NCBI RefSeq assembly: GCF_017640745.1
Contig: NZ_JAEPQA010000027.1
Span: 1-64,000, forward strand
Direction of reading: 5' to 3'
Source of the DNA: Nisaea sp.
GTDB taxonomy: Bacteria > Pseudomonadota > Alphaproteobacteria > Thalassobaculales > Thalassobaculaceae
Length of the DNA: 64,000 nucleotides
How positions within the stretch are numbered: the stretch's first letter is position 1; every line of letters begins with the position of its first letter. Positions 35,191-44,254 of the stretch are shown piece by piece. A program made the translations under genes and the position numbers. The notes under the pieces are model-generated. The model saw nothing but the letters and a program-made list of their open reading frames with translations, searched no databases and had not been told where the DNA came from.

Positions 35191-36480
35191 TCAGGCCCGC
35201 TTTACCGGCACACCGGCCACATAGGTCTCGACCACCGTTCGGTCATCGCCAAGCGTCTGCAGAAGGAAGAGTTCCTCCTGCAGGCTCCGGACCCGTTCCA
35301 TGCGCAGCGCCATGACCGGCGTCGCGCGGCTGTCGAGCACGGCGATGTCCGCGTCCGTGCCCGGCTCCAGCGTGCCGATGCGATCTTCGAGCGAAAGCGC
35401 ATGGGCATTGCCGAGGGTCGCCCAGTAGAAGCTGTGCAGCGGGTCCATCCGCTGGCCGCGCAACGCCAGGACCTTGTAGCCCTCATCCAGGGTGCGGAGC
35501 ATCGAGTAGTTGGTGCCGCCGCCGACATCGGTCGCGATCGCCCGGCGCACCCCGTCGGCGCGCAGTCCGGCTTCGTCATAGAGACCGCTGCCGAGGAAAA
35601 GATTCGAGGTCGGGCAGAAGACCGCCACGGAGTCGGTCTCCGCCATCCGCTTCTGCTCGCGCTCGGTCAGGTGGATAGCGTGGCCGAAGAGGCTCTTCGC
35701 GCCGAGCAACCCATAGCTCTCGTAGACGTCGAAATAGTCCCGCGCGCCGGGATAGAGCTGCCGCGTCAGCTCGATCTCCGCCGTGTTCTCGGAGAGATGG
35801 GTCTGCAGGTAGCAATCCGGATGCTCGCGCACCAGCGCCTCGGCCATCTCGAGCTGTTCCGGCGTCGAGGTGATGGCGAAGCGCGGCGTGATGGCATAGA
35901 GCGCCCGTCCCCTGCCGTGCCATTTGGCGATCAGCGCCTTGCTGTCGTCGTAGGAACTCTGTGGCGTGTCGAGCAGTCCTTCCGGCGCGTTCCGGTCCAT
36001 CATCACCTTGCCGGCGATCATCGCCATGTTCCGGCGCTCTGCCTCGGTGAAGAAGGCCTCGGCGGATTGCGGATGCACGGTGCAGTAGACTGCGGCCGTC
36101 GTGGTGCCGTGCGCCGCGAGCGTGTCGAGAAAATGTCCCGCGATATCGGCCGCATGGTCCGGGTCGGAGAAACGGGTCTCCTCCGGGAAAGTGTATTTCT
36201 CCAGCCAGTCGAGCAGCGTCGCGCCCCAGGAGGCGATGACCTGCATCTGCGGGAAATGGGCGTGGGTGTCGATGAAACCCGGGACGATCAGGTGCGGGCG
36301 GTGATCGACGACGTTTGCTCCCTCCGCAGTTTTCGGATCGTAGGTGCCGACATCGAGGATCTTCCCGTCTGCGACCCGGACAGCGCCATCCTCGATATAG
36401 AGAAAACTGTCCGTGTCGTCGTAATGCGTCGGCTCGGCACGGAAGCTCAGCACCCGGCCGCGCAGGATCGTGTCGGTCAT
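35191..36480 (-). CDS. guaD: Guanine deaminase
   Basis: A 429-residue zinc amidohydrolase that deaminates guanine to xanthine. Metal ligands are visible in IDTHAHFPQMQV (HxH), THLSENTAEI, FGHAIHLTERE and the Asp of ATDVGGGTNYSMLRTL. The TxHxHxPQ pattern is specific to guanine deaminases within the family. The ATG at 36480 overlaps the puuD stop by one base (TGATG), so the two are translationally coupled. It supplies xanthine to the Xdh genes at 43.4-48 kb. Confidence 0.95.
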   Translation of the reverse strand: MTDTILRGRVLSFRAEPTHYDDTDSFLYIEDGAVRVADGKILDVGTYDPKTAEGANVVDHRPHLIVPGFIDTHAHFPQMQVIASWGATLLDWLEKYTFPEETRFSDPDHAADIAGHFLDTLAAHGTTTAAVYCTVHPQSAEAFFTEAERRNMAMIAGKVMMDRNAPEGLLDTPQSSYDDSKALIAKWHGRGRALYAITPRFAITSTPEQLEMAEALVREHPDCYLQTHLSENTAEIELTRQLYPGARDYFDVYESYGLLGAKSLFGHAIHLTEREQKRMAETDSVAVFCPTSNLFLGSGLYDEAGLRADGVRRAIATDVGGGTNYSMLRTLDEGYKVLALRGQRMDPLHSFYWATLGNAHALSLEDRIGTLEPGTDADIAVLDSRATPVMALRMERVRSLQEELFLLQTLGDDRTVVETYVAGVPVKRA

Positions 36481-37730
36481 CAGTTCACCGCCAGGGAGCT
36501 GTCCTCGTACCAGCGCACGATCGCCGCGCGCTCGGATGGCTCCATGTAGGAGACGTTGGCCGGCGGCATCGCATGGCTTCGGCCCGCCTGCAGGTAGATC
36601 TCCCGCGCATGCATCGCGATCTCCGCTTCGGTCTCCAGCTTCACGCCCTTCGGTGCGGCCGCGATCCCGTCCCAGACAGGCTCCGTCGCATGGCACATGG
36701 AGCAGCGGCCAAGCACGGCCTCGAGCACCGGCTCGAAGTGCGGCGAGGCGACGAGCTGCTGAGCAGCCGGGCTGAGTTCCGCTGCGGCGGCCTCTTCGCC
36801 CGCCTGTTTCGGTCCCGCCGTGGAAAGCCAGACGATGGCGAGAAAGAGCGCGACGGTCAGCCCCCAGGTCCACCAGGGCTGGCCCTTGCGGGCATGCATA
36901 CTGTTGAAGAAATGCCGGATGGTGACGCCCATCAGGAAGACCAGGCTCGCGATGACCCAGTTGTACTCGGTCGCGAAGGCGAGCGGGTAATGGTTCGAGA
37001 GCATCAGGAAAAGAACGGGCAGGGTCAGGTAGTTGTTGTGCGTCGAGCGCAGCTTGGCGATGGCGCCGTATTTCGCGTCCGGCACCCGGCCCGCCTTCAG
37101 GTCGGCGACGACGATCTTCTGGTTCGGGATGATCACCATGAAGACATTGGCCGACATGATGGTCGCGGTGATCGCGCCCAGATGCACGAAGGCGGCGCGC
37201 CCGGTGAAGATCTGCGTGAAGCCCCAGGCGAGCGCAACCAGAGCCGCATAGAGGATAACCATCAGCAGGGTCGGGTTCTTCGCCAGCGGCGAGCGGCAGG
37301 CCAGCGTGTAGACGGTCCAGCCGAGCGCAAGAGAGCCGAGCGAGACGGCGATCGCCTGCCAGCTCTCGGCGGCCCAGACATTATGGTCGATCAGGTAGAG
37401 ATCGGCATGGCCGTAATAGACGATGCAGAGCAGCGCGAAGCCCGACACCCAGGTCCAGTAGCTCTCCCACTTGAACCAGGTCAGGTGCTCCGGCAGCGCG
37501 GCGGGGGCCACGAGGTATTTCTGGATGTGATAGAAGCCGCCGCCATGCACCTGCCATTCCTCGCCATGGGCGCCTTCCGGCAGGTTTGCCGCCTTGCGCA
37601 GGCCGAGGTCGAGGGCGATGAAATAGAAGGACGAGCCGATCCAGGCGATGGCGGTTATGACATGCAGCCAGCGCGCGGCGAAGGACGCCCAGTCCCAGAC
37701 GACCGCCGAATTCGGCAACAACTCAAGCAT
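36480..37730 (-). CDS. puuD: Urate hydroxylase PuuD, membrane-bound with cytochrome c domain
   Basis: A 416-residue inner-membrane protein with about eight helices (RWLHVITAIAWIGSSFYFIA is the first) and a C-terminal periplasmic cytochrome c domain with haem site CSMCH near residue 345 and a likely distal Met in HAMPPANVSYM. PuuD-type enzymes oxidise urate to 5-hydroxyisourate and pass electrons to the respiratory chain in place of making hydrogen peroxide. I chose the ATG at 37730 (GGGGG upstream) over 37763. It is coupled to guaD. No soluble uricase is present, so this would supply that step. Confidence 0.93.
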   Translation of the reverse strand: MLELLPNSAVVWDWASFAARWLHVITAIAWIGSSFYFIALDLGLRKAANLPEGAHGEEWQVHGGGFYHIQKYLVAPAALPEHLTWFKWESYWTWVSGFALLCIVYYGHADLYLIDHNVWAAESWQAIAVSLGSLALGWTVYTLACRSPLAKNPTLLMVILYAALVALAWGFTQIFTGRAAFVHLGAITATIMSANVFMVIIPNQKIVVADLKAGRVPDAKYGAIAKLRSTHNNYLTLPVLFLMLSNHYPLAFATEYNWVIASLVFLMGVTIRHFFNSMHARKGQPWWTWGLTVALFLAIVWLSTAGPKQAGEEAAAAELSPAAQQLVASPHFEPVLEAVLGRCSMCHATEPVWDGIAAAPKGVKLETEAEIAMHAREIYLQAGRSHAMPPANVSYMEPSERAAIVRWYEDSSLAVN

Positions 37731-37842
37731 CCGCACACCCCCAGCAGCATCCCATGGCGACACTCTGGCAAATCCGCGGCGCTTCCAAAAGTCAGATATC
37801 TCCGCTTTACTTTATAGGAATTTTTGAAAATCAGAGGCGGAC

Positions 37843-38760
37843 ATGCCCTACCTCGACAGCATCCGGGTCTTCGTGCGCACGGTCGAACTCGGCAGCATTA
37901 CCGCGGGCGGCAGGGATCTGCGGCTGACCCCTGCGGTCGCGAGCAATCGTATACGGGAGCTTGAAAACCGCCTCGGCATCCGCCTCTTCAACCGGACCAC
38001 GCGGAAGATCGCCCCGACCGAGGTCGGGCGCCTGTTCTACGACCATGCCAAGGAGATCATCGACGCGCTCGACAAGGCGGAAGCGGCCGTCGCGGAGTAC
38101 TCGCAGCATCCGCGCGGTTCGATCAAGGTCCTTTCGCCCCTCGGCCTCGCGCGCCGCGTCGTGGCGCCGCTGGTGCCCGAGTTCAACGATCTCTATCCCG
38201 ACCTCGCGATCCAGCTCCGGCTCTCCGACCGCAAGGTCGACATCTTCGACGAGCGGGTCGATGTCGCCATCGTGCTCGGCACGCCGGAAGATTCGAGCCT
38301 GAAGGCGCGGAAGATCATGGATTGTCCGCGCGTGCTCTGCGCCGCGCCGATCTATCTCGACCATTTCGGCACGCCTGAAAAGCCGGAGGACCTGGTCGAG
38401 GGCGGCCACCGCTGCCTGCTGCTGCGTTTCCCGGGCGCGCAGGAATATTTCTGGACCCTGCAGACGAAAACCGGCCCGACCCGCTTCAACGTCCGCGGTC
38501 CCTACGATGCCGACGAGGGCGACGTGCTGACCGAATGGGCGCTCGCCGGCCGCGGTATCGTCAACAAGCCCTATTTCGAGGTCGCAAGCCATATCCGCAG
38601 CGGCGCTCTCGTACCGGTGCTCGAAGACACGCCGCCACCGCCGGTGGCCCTCGCCTGCCTCTATCCCCACCGGCGCCTGCTCGACCCGAAGATTCGGCTC
38701 TTCGTCGATTTCATGATCAGGAAGTGCAAGGCACGTGTCGAGGGAATGATGAAGAGTTGA
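37843..38760 (+). CDS. LysR-family transcriptional regulator
   Basis: A 305-residue LysR regulator. The N-terminal HTH (LDSIRVFVRTVELGSITAGG, then LTPAVASNRIRELENRLGIR and LFNRTTRKIAPTEVG) is canonical, followed by a two-lobed effector domain (FNDLYPDLAIQLRLSDRKVD). It is divergent from puuD across an A+T-rich 112-base gap and so probably controls puuD-guaD, with a purine or ureide as effector. A glycosyltransferase gene follows after only 9 bases. Confidence 0.92.
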   Translation: MPYLDSIRVFVRTVELGSITAGGRDLRLTPAVASNRIRELENRLGIRLFNRTTRKIAPTEVGRLFYDHAKEIIDALDKAEAAVAEYSQHPRGSIKVLSPLGLARRVVAPLVPEFNDLYPDLAIQLRLSDRKVDIFDERVDVAIVLGTPEDSSLKARKIMDCPRVLCAAPIYLDHFGTPEKPEDLVEGGHRCLLLRFPGAQEYFWTLQTKTGPTRFNVRGPYDADEGDVLTEWALAGRGIVNKPYFEVASHIRSGALVPVLEDTPPPPVALACLYPHRRLLDPKIRLFVDFMIRKCKARVEGMMKS

Positions 38761-38769
38761 ACACTGCTC

Positions 38770-39852
38770 ATGTCTGATCGGAAACTTCGCATCCTCGCCT
38801 GCTGTCACCGGTTCGACTATTCCGGAGCCCCGTTATTGCTTTTCCGGCTCCTGGCAGCGCTCGCAGACCGTCACGAGATAACCGTGCTCGGTCCCAAGGG
38901 CGAAACGGTCGAGCCGGGTCTCCTCAAAGAGGACATAGCCGCCGGGATCCAGATCGTCGACACGGTGGTTACCGGAGAATTCGATCTCCTGCTCGCAAAC
39001 ACCCTTCACGGCGCGAAATCCATCGCGCAAGTAGCGGGTAAGTTTCCAACGGTTTTCTGGATTCACGAACCGAAAGAAGGGCCCCGTTTCATAGAGAAGG
39101 GGCTAATTTCTACGGAAGCTTTCGCGCTGTCGGATGCCATCATCTTTCCCACGCGCTGGCAGGCGGAAGAGCTATACGCGCCATATCTGAAAGGCAGGAC
39201 ATACGACATCGTGCCTTACGGTATCGAGCCACGGTCCAAACCGCGCGCGAAACCATTCGAGCTGCCGGACGGCGCGACCGCTCTTTTGCAGCTCGGCTGG
39301 CTTTCGCCGCGCAAAGGCCAACACCTGACGGCGGCCGCACTCGACTACCTGGGCGACCCGAACATTCATGTGTTCATCGCGGGATCCGACGCAGTCGATC
39401 CGCGCTTCGCCGACCAGCTAAAAGCGAGGGTCTCGGAATTGGAAAACATTGCCAGTCAGGTTCATTTCCTCGGCGTACTCGGCCCGGACGAGGTTGACGC
39501 GTATCTGGCCCACGTGGATGCCCTGGTCTTCCCGACGAACGACGATCTGATAACGGTATCCATTCTGGAAGCCATGGCCCGGAAAACGCCTGTGATCTCC
39601 AGCGATTTTGGGCCGATACCGGAAACCGTGATCGACGGAGAAACGGGGCTGCTGTTTCCCGTCGGAGACGTCAAAGCCTTCATGGACTGCATCCACCGGG
39701 TCGCTGGGGATGGTGCGCTTCGGAAACGGCTTGGAGACGCCGGGCACGCAATGTTCCAGAAGAAACACGGCTTCGCGGATCATGTCTCTGCTATGGAAGC
39801 CGTCTTCCTGCGGACTTTTTGCGAGTGGAAGACGGCGCCCCCGCGAAACTAG
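38770..39852 (+). CDS. Family-4 glycosyltransferase
   Basis: A 360-residue GT-B glycosyltransferase. The N-terminal domain shows LACCHRFDYSGAPLLLFRLL and VFWIHEP. The C-terminal GT4 nucleotide-sugar domain shows LLQLGWLSPRKGQHLTAAAL, VFIAGSD, and the E-x7-E signature in TVSILEAMARKTPVISSDFG. It transfers a sugar from an activated donor to an unknown acceptor. Its codon use is less biased to G/C in third positions than in the neighbours, and it has no functional link to purine degradation, so it looks like a recent insertion. It follows the LysR gene by 9 bases. Confidence 0.88.
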   Translation: MSDRKLRILACCHRFDYSGAPLLLFRLLAALADRHEITVLGPKGETVEPGLLKEDIAAGIQIVDTVVTGEFDLLLANTLHGAKSIAQVAGKFPTVFWIHEPKEGPRFIEKGLISTEAFALSDAIIFPTRWQAEELYAPYLKGRTYDIVPYGIEPRSKPRAKPFELPDGATALLQLGWLSPRKGQHLTAAALDYLGDPNIHVFIAGSDAVDPRFADQLKARVSELENIASQVHFLGVLGPDEVDAYLAHVDALVFPTNDDLITVSILEAMARKTPVISSDFGPIPETVIDGETGLLFPVGDVKAFMDCIHRVAGDGALRKRLGDAGHAMFQKKHGFADHVSAMEAVFLRTFCEWKTAPPRN

Positions 39853-39870
39853 CGAAGTAACCAAGACGTG

Positions 39871-40794
39871 TCAGGTCGACGGCTTGAACGGCTGGCCGAG
39901 GCACGCCGGGGCCTGCGAACCGACGGACTTCCGCAGCGAGATCAGCGCCAGCACGACGATGGTCGCGAGGTAGGGCATCGCGGCGAGAAATTCCGGCGGA
40001 ACATATTCGAAGCCGGCCGCCTTGGCGTGCAATTCCAGCGTCATCACGACACCGAAGAGATAGGCGCCCGCAAGCAACCGCATCGGCCGCCAGGCAGAGA
40101 ACACGACGAGCGCCAGCGCGATCCAGCCGCGGCCTGCCGTCAGCCGTTCGGCCCACATCGGGGTCAGGACCAGCGAATAGTAGCAGCCGCCGATCCCCGC
40201 CATCGCGCCACCGAAAGCAACCGCCATGTAGCGCACGGAGATCACCGAATAGCCGATCGAATGGGCGGAGACGTCGTTCTCCCCGACCGCGCGCAGGATC
40301 AGCCCGGCACGGGTGCGGCGGAGGAACCAGGCCACCACAAGGGTCATGGCGAAGGAGAAATAGACTACCGGATCGTAGCCGAAGAGGATCCGCAGATGCT
40401 CGTGCTCGGCCAGCGCCGGCGGGAAGAGCGGGCCTATCCGCTCCACCGTCTGGCCGACGAAACCGGCGCCCATCAGCGAGGAAAGGCCGATGCCGAAGAT
40501 GGTAAGCGCGAGGCCGGTCGCGACCTGGTTGGCGGTCAGCGTGAGTGTCAGGTAGCCGAAGATCATCGAGGCACCCGCCGCCGCGCAAGCCGCCGCGACG
40601 ATGCCGACGAAGGTCACACCTGTCATCGTGGTGACGGCGAAGCCGGTGACGGCGCCGACAAGCATCATGCCCTCGACCCCGAGATTGAGGACGCCGGACT
40701 TCTCCACCACCAATTCGCCAAGCCCCGCCAGCAGGATCGGCGTCGCCGCGCCGACGACCGTGACGAGGATGGAGATCAGGATCGCTTCGGTCAT
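39871..40794 (-). CDS. Nucleoside/BMP-type ABC permease
   Basis: A 307-residue inner-membrane permease of the ribose/nucleoside (YufQ-like) class with about eight to nine helices. The start LVTVVGAATPILLAGLGELV, VEKSGVLNLGVEGMMLVGAV, and the loop RAVGENDVSAHSIGYSVISV are typical. Its ATG overlaps the stop of the upstream permease (ATGA). With the two genes upstream it forms a purine or nucleoside importer next to xanthine dehydrogenase genes. Confidence 0.92.
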   Translation of the reverse strand: MTEAILISILVTVVGAATPILLAGLGELVVEKSGVLNLGVEGMMLVGAVTGFAVTTMTGVTFVGIVAAACAAAGASMIFGYLTLTLTANQVATGLALTIFGIGLSSLMGAGFVGQTVERIGPLFPPALAEHEHLRILFGYDPVVYFSFAMTLVVAWFLRRTRAGLILRAVGENDVSAHSIGYSVISVRYMAVAFGGAMAGIGGCYYSLVLTPMWAERLTAGRGWIALALVVFSAWRPMRLLAGAYLFGVVMTLELHAKAAGFEYVPPEFLAAMPYLATIVVLALISLRKSVGSQAPACLGQPFKPST

Positions 40795-41867
40795 GCCGCG
40801 CCTCCGCTGCGCGCACCGCCGAAGCGGAGGCGATAGGTCACCAGAATGTCGGTCGCTAGCAGGAAGAACAGCATCATCGCCTGGAAGAGGCCGCTCGCCG
40901 CGTTCGGAAGCCCGATGGAGGATTGCGCGATCTCACCGCCGACATAGGAAATCGCGAGAATGAGCGCGCCGAGCACGATGCCCGCCGGGTGCAGGCGGCC
41001 GAGGAAGGCAACGATGATGGCCGTGAAGCCGTAACCGGTCGGGAATTGCGGCACCATCTGACCGTAGGGCCCGGCCGCTTCCAGGATGCCCGCGAACCCA
41101 GCGAATCCGCCGCCGGCCAGAAGCGCCAGCCAGATCGTCCGCTTCTGGTTGAACCCGCCATAGCGCGCCGCATGCGGCGCTGCGCCGACAACCCGGATCT
41201 CGAAGCCGAACACGGTCTTCGAGAGCACGTACCAGGCGATCACGGCGACGATGAAGGCAATCGGTACGCCGAGATGGACGAAGGTATTGCCGATCTCGGG
41301 CAAGAGCTGGCTGTCGTTGAACATCCGGCTCTGCGGAAAGTTGAAACCCTCCGGGTCTTTCCAGGGCCCGCGCATCAGGAAATAGAGCAGCTGGATCGAC
41401 ACGTAGGTCAGCATCAGGCTGCTGAGGATCTCGCTGACATTGAGCTTCGTTTTCAGGAAGGCCGGGATCGCGGCATAGAGCGCGCCGCCGATCACGCCGG
41501 CGAAACACATTGCCGGCAGAATCCACCAGCCTTCCAGCTCCCAGGTCGCAAGCGCGACGCCGGTACCGGCAAGCCCGCCCATCACGTACTGCCCCTCGGC
41601 ACCGATGTTCCAGACATTGGCCCGGAATCCGATGGAGAGCCCGGTCGCGATCAGGATCAACGGCGCCGCCTTGATACCAAGATCCTGCCAGGCGCCGATA
41701 TCCAGCACCGGCACGAAGAAGATCGCCCAGACTGCGCCCGGCCCGTCGTAGCCGAGCAGGGAAAAGATCGTGGCGCCCGCAATCATTGTCAGCAGGACCG
41801 AAATGACCGGCGTCAGGTAGAGCATCCGGCGGCTCGGCTGCTTGCGCTTCTCCAGTTCAAGCAACAT
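40791..41867 (-). CDS. Nucleoside/BMP-type ABC permease (YufP-like)
   Basis: A 358-residue inner-membrane permease with about nine helices. LKAAPLILIATGLSIGFR-like sequence and WNIGAEGQYVMGGLAGTGVA are the class signature, and RVVGAAPHAARYGGFNQKRT is the cytoplasmic coupling loop. The ATG at 41867 has GGGAG seven bases upstream; an in-frame ATG at 41882 is possible. Either start overlaps the ATPase gene end. Confidence 0.91.
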   Translation of the reverse strand: MLLELEKRKQPSRRMLYLTPVISVLLTMIAGATIFSLLGYDGPGAVWAIFFVPVLDIGAWQDLGIKAAPLILIATGLSIGFRANVWNIGAEGQYVMGGLAGTGVALATWELEGWWILPAMCFAGVIGGALYAAIPAFLKTKLNVSEILSSLMLTYVSIQLLYFLMRGPWKDPEGFNFPQSRMFNDSQLLPEIGNTFVHLGVPIAFIVAVIAWYVLSKTVFGFEIRVVGAAPHAARYGGFNQKRTIWLALLAGGGFAGFAGILEAAGPYGQMVPQFPTGYGFTAIIVAFLGRLHPAGIVLGALILAISYVGGEIAQSSIGLPNAASGLFQAMMLFFLLATDILVTYRLRFGGARSGGAA

Positions 41868-43416
41868 GGGCGGCTCCCGCATATTCGCGTGTCGCTTCGG
41901 GATCGCCGTGCACGCCGCCCATGAGCAGTCCGATCTCGTCCACAGAGGCCTCGCCCACCTTCAGGCTGCGCGAGAGCACGCCCTCGTTCATCACTGCGAG
42001 TGTGTCGGAGATCGCGAGCAGTTCGTCGAGATCCTGACTGATCACCACCACCGCCGAACCCCGCGCGGCGAGATCGACGATCTCCTGGTGGATCGCCGCC
42101 GCAGCGCCCGCATCGACTCCCCAGGTCGGCTGCGAGACCACCAGCACTTCCGGCGCCTGCATGATTTCCCGCCCCATGATGAATTTCTGCAGATTGCCGC
42201 CGGAAAGCGATCCGGCGGGCGACGACGCGCCGGTCGTCTTAACCGCAAAGGTATGGATCACCTCGTCCGTATAACGCTCGGCGAGACGGCTGTTGATCAC
42301 GCCCCAGTTCACCATGTTCTTGCGGTTGCGCGCGGTCAGGATCGCATTGTCGATGAGCGAGAAACCCGGCACCGCGCCATGGCCGTTGCGCTCCTCCGGA
42401 ACGGCGCAGAGGCCGTGCCTCCGGCGTGCATCCGCCCCGAGCATGCCGACCGGCGTGCCGTCGATCTTCACCGCGTCGGAGAACGGCACCGGCCGCTCCC
42501 CGCTGAGGGCCAACAGCAGCTCGTTCTGGCCATTTCCGGCCACCCCGGCGACGCCGAAGATCTCGCCCGCACGGACCGAAAAGGTGATGTTCCTGAGCGT
42601 CGTGCCGAACTCGTCATCGGCCGGCAGCGAAAGGTCCGCGACGACGAAGCGTTCGGCTCCGAAGCTGCGGCCCTCCGCCTTCTCAATCTCCTTCAGCGAG
42701 CCGCCGATCATCATTTCCGCCATCGAGCGGGAGGATTCCTTCTTCGGATCGCATTCCGCCACAACCTTGCCGCCGCGCAAGATCGTCGCCTTGTCGCAGA
42801 GCTCCACGATCTCGTGCAGCTTGTGGCTGATATAGAGGATCGAGCATCCGCGCTTCGCGAGCGCCCGGAGCGTGTCGAAGAGCTGAGCGACCTCCTGCGG
42901 CGTCAGCACCGAGGTCGGCTCGTCCATGATCAGCAACTGCGGGGTCAGCAGCAGGGCCCGGACGATCTCGATGCGCTGACGTTCGCCGACGCTGAGGGTG
43001 GCGACGGTGCGGTGCGGATCGAGATGCAGGTGATACTGCTCGAGCACGGCACGAATGCGACTTTCGAGCTCGGAATAGGAGACGGCCTCGTCGAGTCCGA
43101 GGGCGATGTTCTCCAGCACAGTCATCGCCTCGAAGAGCGAGAAATGCTGGAACACCATGCCGACGCCCATGGCACGGGCCGCCTTCGGGTTCGCGACCTG
43201 GACCGGCTTGCCGTCGAAACGGATTTCACCGGCATCGGGATGCATGATCCCGTAGATCATTTTCACCAGCGTGGACTTACCGGCCCCGTTCTCGCCGAGC
43301 AGCGCGTGGATCGTGCCCGGCGCCACGGAGAAACTCACATCGTCATTGGCGAGCACGCCCGGAAACGACTTGGTGATCCCCGTCAGTTCCAGGCGGCTCG
43401 TCACCCCATCACTCAT
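41857..43416 (-). CDS. Nucleoside/BMP-type ABC ATPase (tandem domains)
   Basis: A 519-residue ATPase with two ABC domains, as in sugar and nucleoside importers. The first domain has LLGENGAGKSTLVKMIYG, LSVGERQRIEIVRALL and LLIMDEPTSVLTPQE. The second, from about residue 260, has a degenerate Walker A (VAGVAGNGQNELLLALSG) and signature LSGGNLQKFIMGREI. It energises the two permeases downstream. Its start overlaps the end of xdhC by 8 bases, tying the transporter to the xdh operon. A BMP-family binding protein gene is missing beside it. Confidence 0.93.
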   Translation of the reverse strand: MSDGVTSRLELTGITKSFPGVLANDDVSFSVAPGTIHALLGENGAGKSTLVKMIYGIMHPDAGEIRFDGKPVQVANPKAARAMGVGMVFQHFSLFEAMTVLENIALGLDEAVSYSELESRIRAVLEQYHLHLDPHRTVATLSVGERQRIEIVRALLLTPQLLIMDEPTSVLTPQEVAQLFDTLRALAKRGCSILYISHKLHEIVELCDKATILRGGKVVAECDPKKESSRSMAEMMIGGSLKEIEKAEGRSFGAERFVVADLSLPADDEFGTTLRNITFSVRAGEIFGVAGVAGNGQNELLLALSGERPVPFSDAVKIDGTPVGMLGADARRRHGLCAVPEERNGHGAVPGFSLIDNAILTARNRKNMVNWGVINSRLAERYTDEVIHTFAVKTTGASSPAGSLSGGNLQKFIMGREIMQAPEVLVVSQPTWGVDAGAAAAIHQEIVDLAARGSAVVVISQDLDELLAISDTLAVMNEGVLSRSLKVGEASVDEIGLLMGGVHGDPEATREYAGAAHVA

Positions 43417-44254
43417 TCAGCCCGTCCCCCGCTTCAGCCTGTTGCGGCGCAGCATCCCCCGCGGCCCGCGCCTCCGTCAATCGCGCGATCACCTCTGCCG
43501 CGACGAAGGCAGCGATCACTTCCGGTCGCTTGTCGTCGCTCCCCGTCGCCCCGATCGGACAGACCAGCGGCACCGTATCGCCCACCGGCGCACTGCTTTT
43601 CGCGCACCAGCGCTCGAAGGAGGCGCGCTTGGTCTTCGAGCCGATCATGCCGACATAGGCCGCGTCCCCGCGCATGAGCGCCTCGGCGGTGATGATGAAA
43701 TCAAGTGCATGATCATGGGTCAGGACGACGAAGGCGCTGCCCCGCGGTGCGCTCCGCACTTCGGCCTCCGGCAGCGGAGTCAGACGCTGCTCGACCACCG
43801 CCCGGCAGAGCGCGAGTTGCTCCTCGCGCTCGTCGACCAGCACGGTGCGGACCGGCAGCAGGCTCATCGCGGCTGCCAGCGCGCGGCCAACATGGCCAGC
43901 GCCGAAGATGTAGATTGACGGATTGTTCCGCTGCGCCGCCGCGAGGTGCGCTCCCTCGCGGGCGAGCATGGCGGAGTCGAGCAAAAGCATGCTGAGGGCA
44001 ACGTAGCCGCCGCAGCACTGGCCGATTTCCGGGCCGAGCGGCATTTCGAGCCGGCGCTCGGCAGAACCGGCGGCGAGCATCTCGCGCGCCGCCTCGATGG
44101 CAATGTGTTCAAGACGACCGCCGCCGATCGTGCCTTCGGTGCTGTCGGCGGAGACATACATCACCGTCCCGGCCGCGCGCGGCGTCGAGCCATGCGCCGA
44201 AACCACCTCCAGCCGGATTGCCGTTCCGGCGGTCTCGAAGAACGACCCGCTCAT
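43409..44254 (-). CDS. xdhC: Xanthine dehydrogenase accessory protein XdhC
   Basis: A 281-residue chaperone that binds molybdenum cofactor, helps its sulfuration and inserts it into XdhB. The N-terminal domain has VSAHGSTPRAAGTVMYVSAD, GTIGGGRLEHIAIEAAR and CCGGYVALSMLL. The C-terminal Rossmann-like domain has IYIFGAGHVGRALAAAM and VLTHDHALDFIITAEAL, then YVGMIGSKTKRASFE. It overlaps xdhB by 4 bases (ATGA). This is the only xdhC in the window, although three Mo large subunits are encoded. Confidence 0.94.
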   Translation of the reverse strand: MSGSFFETAGTAIRLEVVSAHGSTPRAAGTVMYVSADSTEGTIGGGRLEHIAIEAAREMLAAGSAERRLEMPLGPEIGQCCGGYVALSMLLLDSAMLAREGAHLAAAQRNNPSIYIFGAGHVGRALAAAMSLLPVRTVLVDEREEQLALCRAVVEQRLTPLPEAEVRSAPRGSAFVVLTHDHALDFIITAEALMRGDAAYVGMIGSKTKRASFERWCAKSSAPVGDTVPLVCPIGATGSDDKRPEVIAAFVAAEVIARLTEARAAGDAAPQQAEAGDGLNE

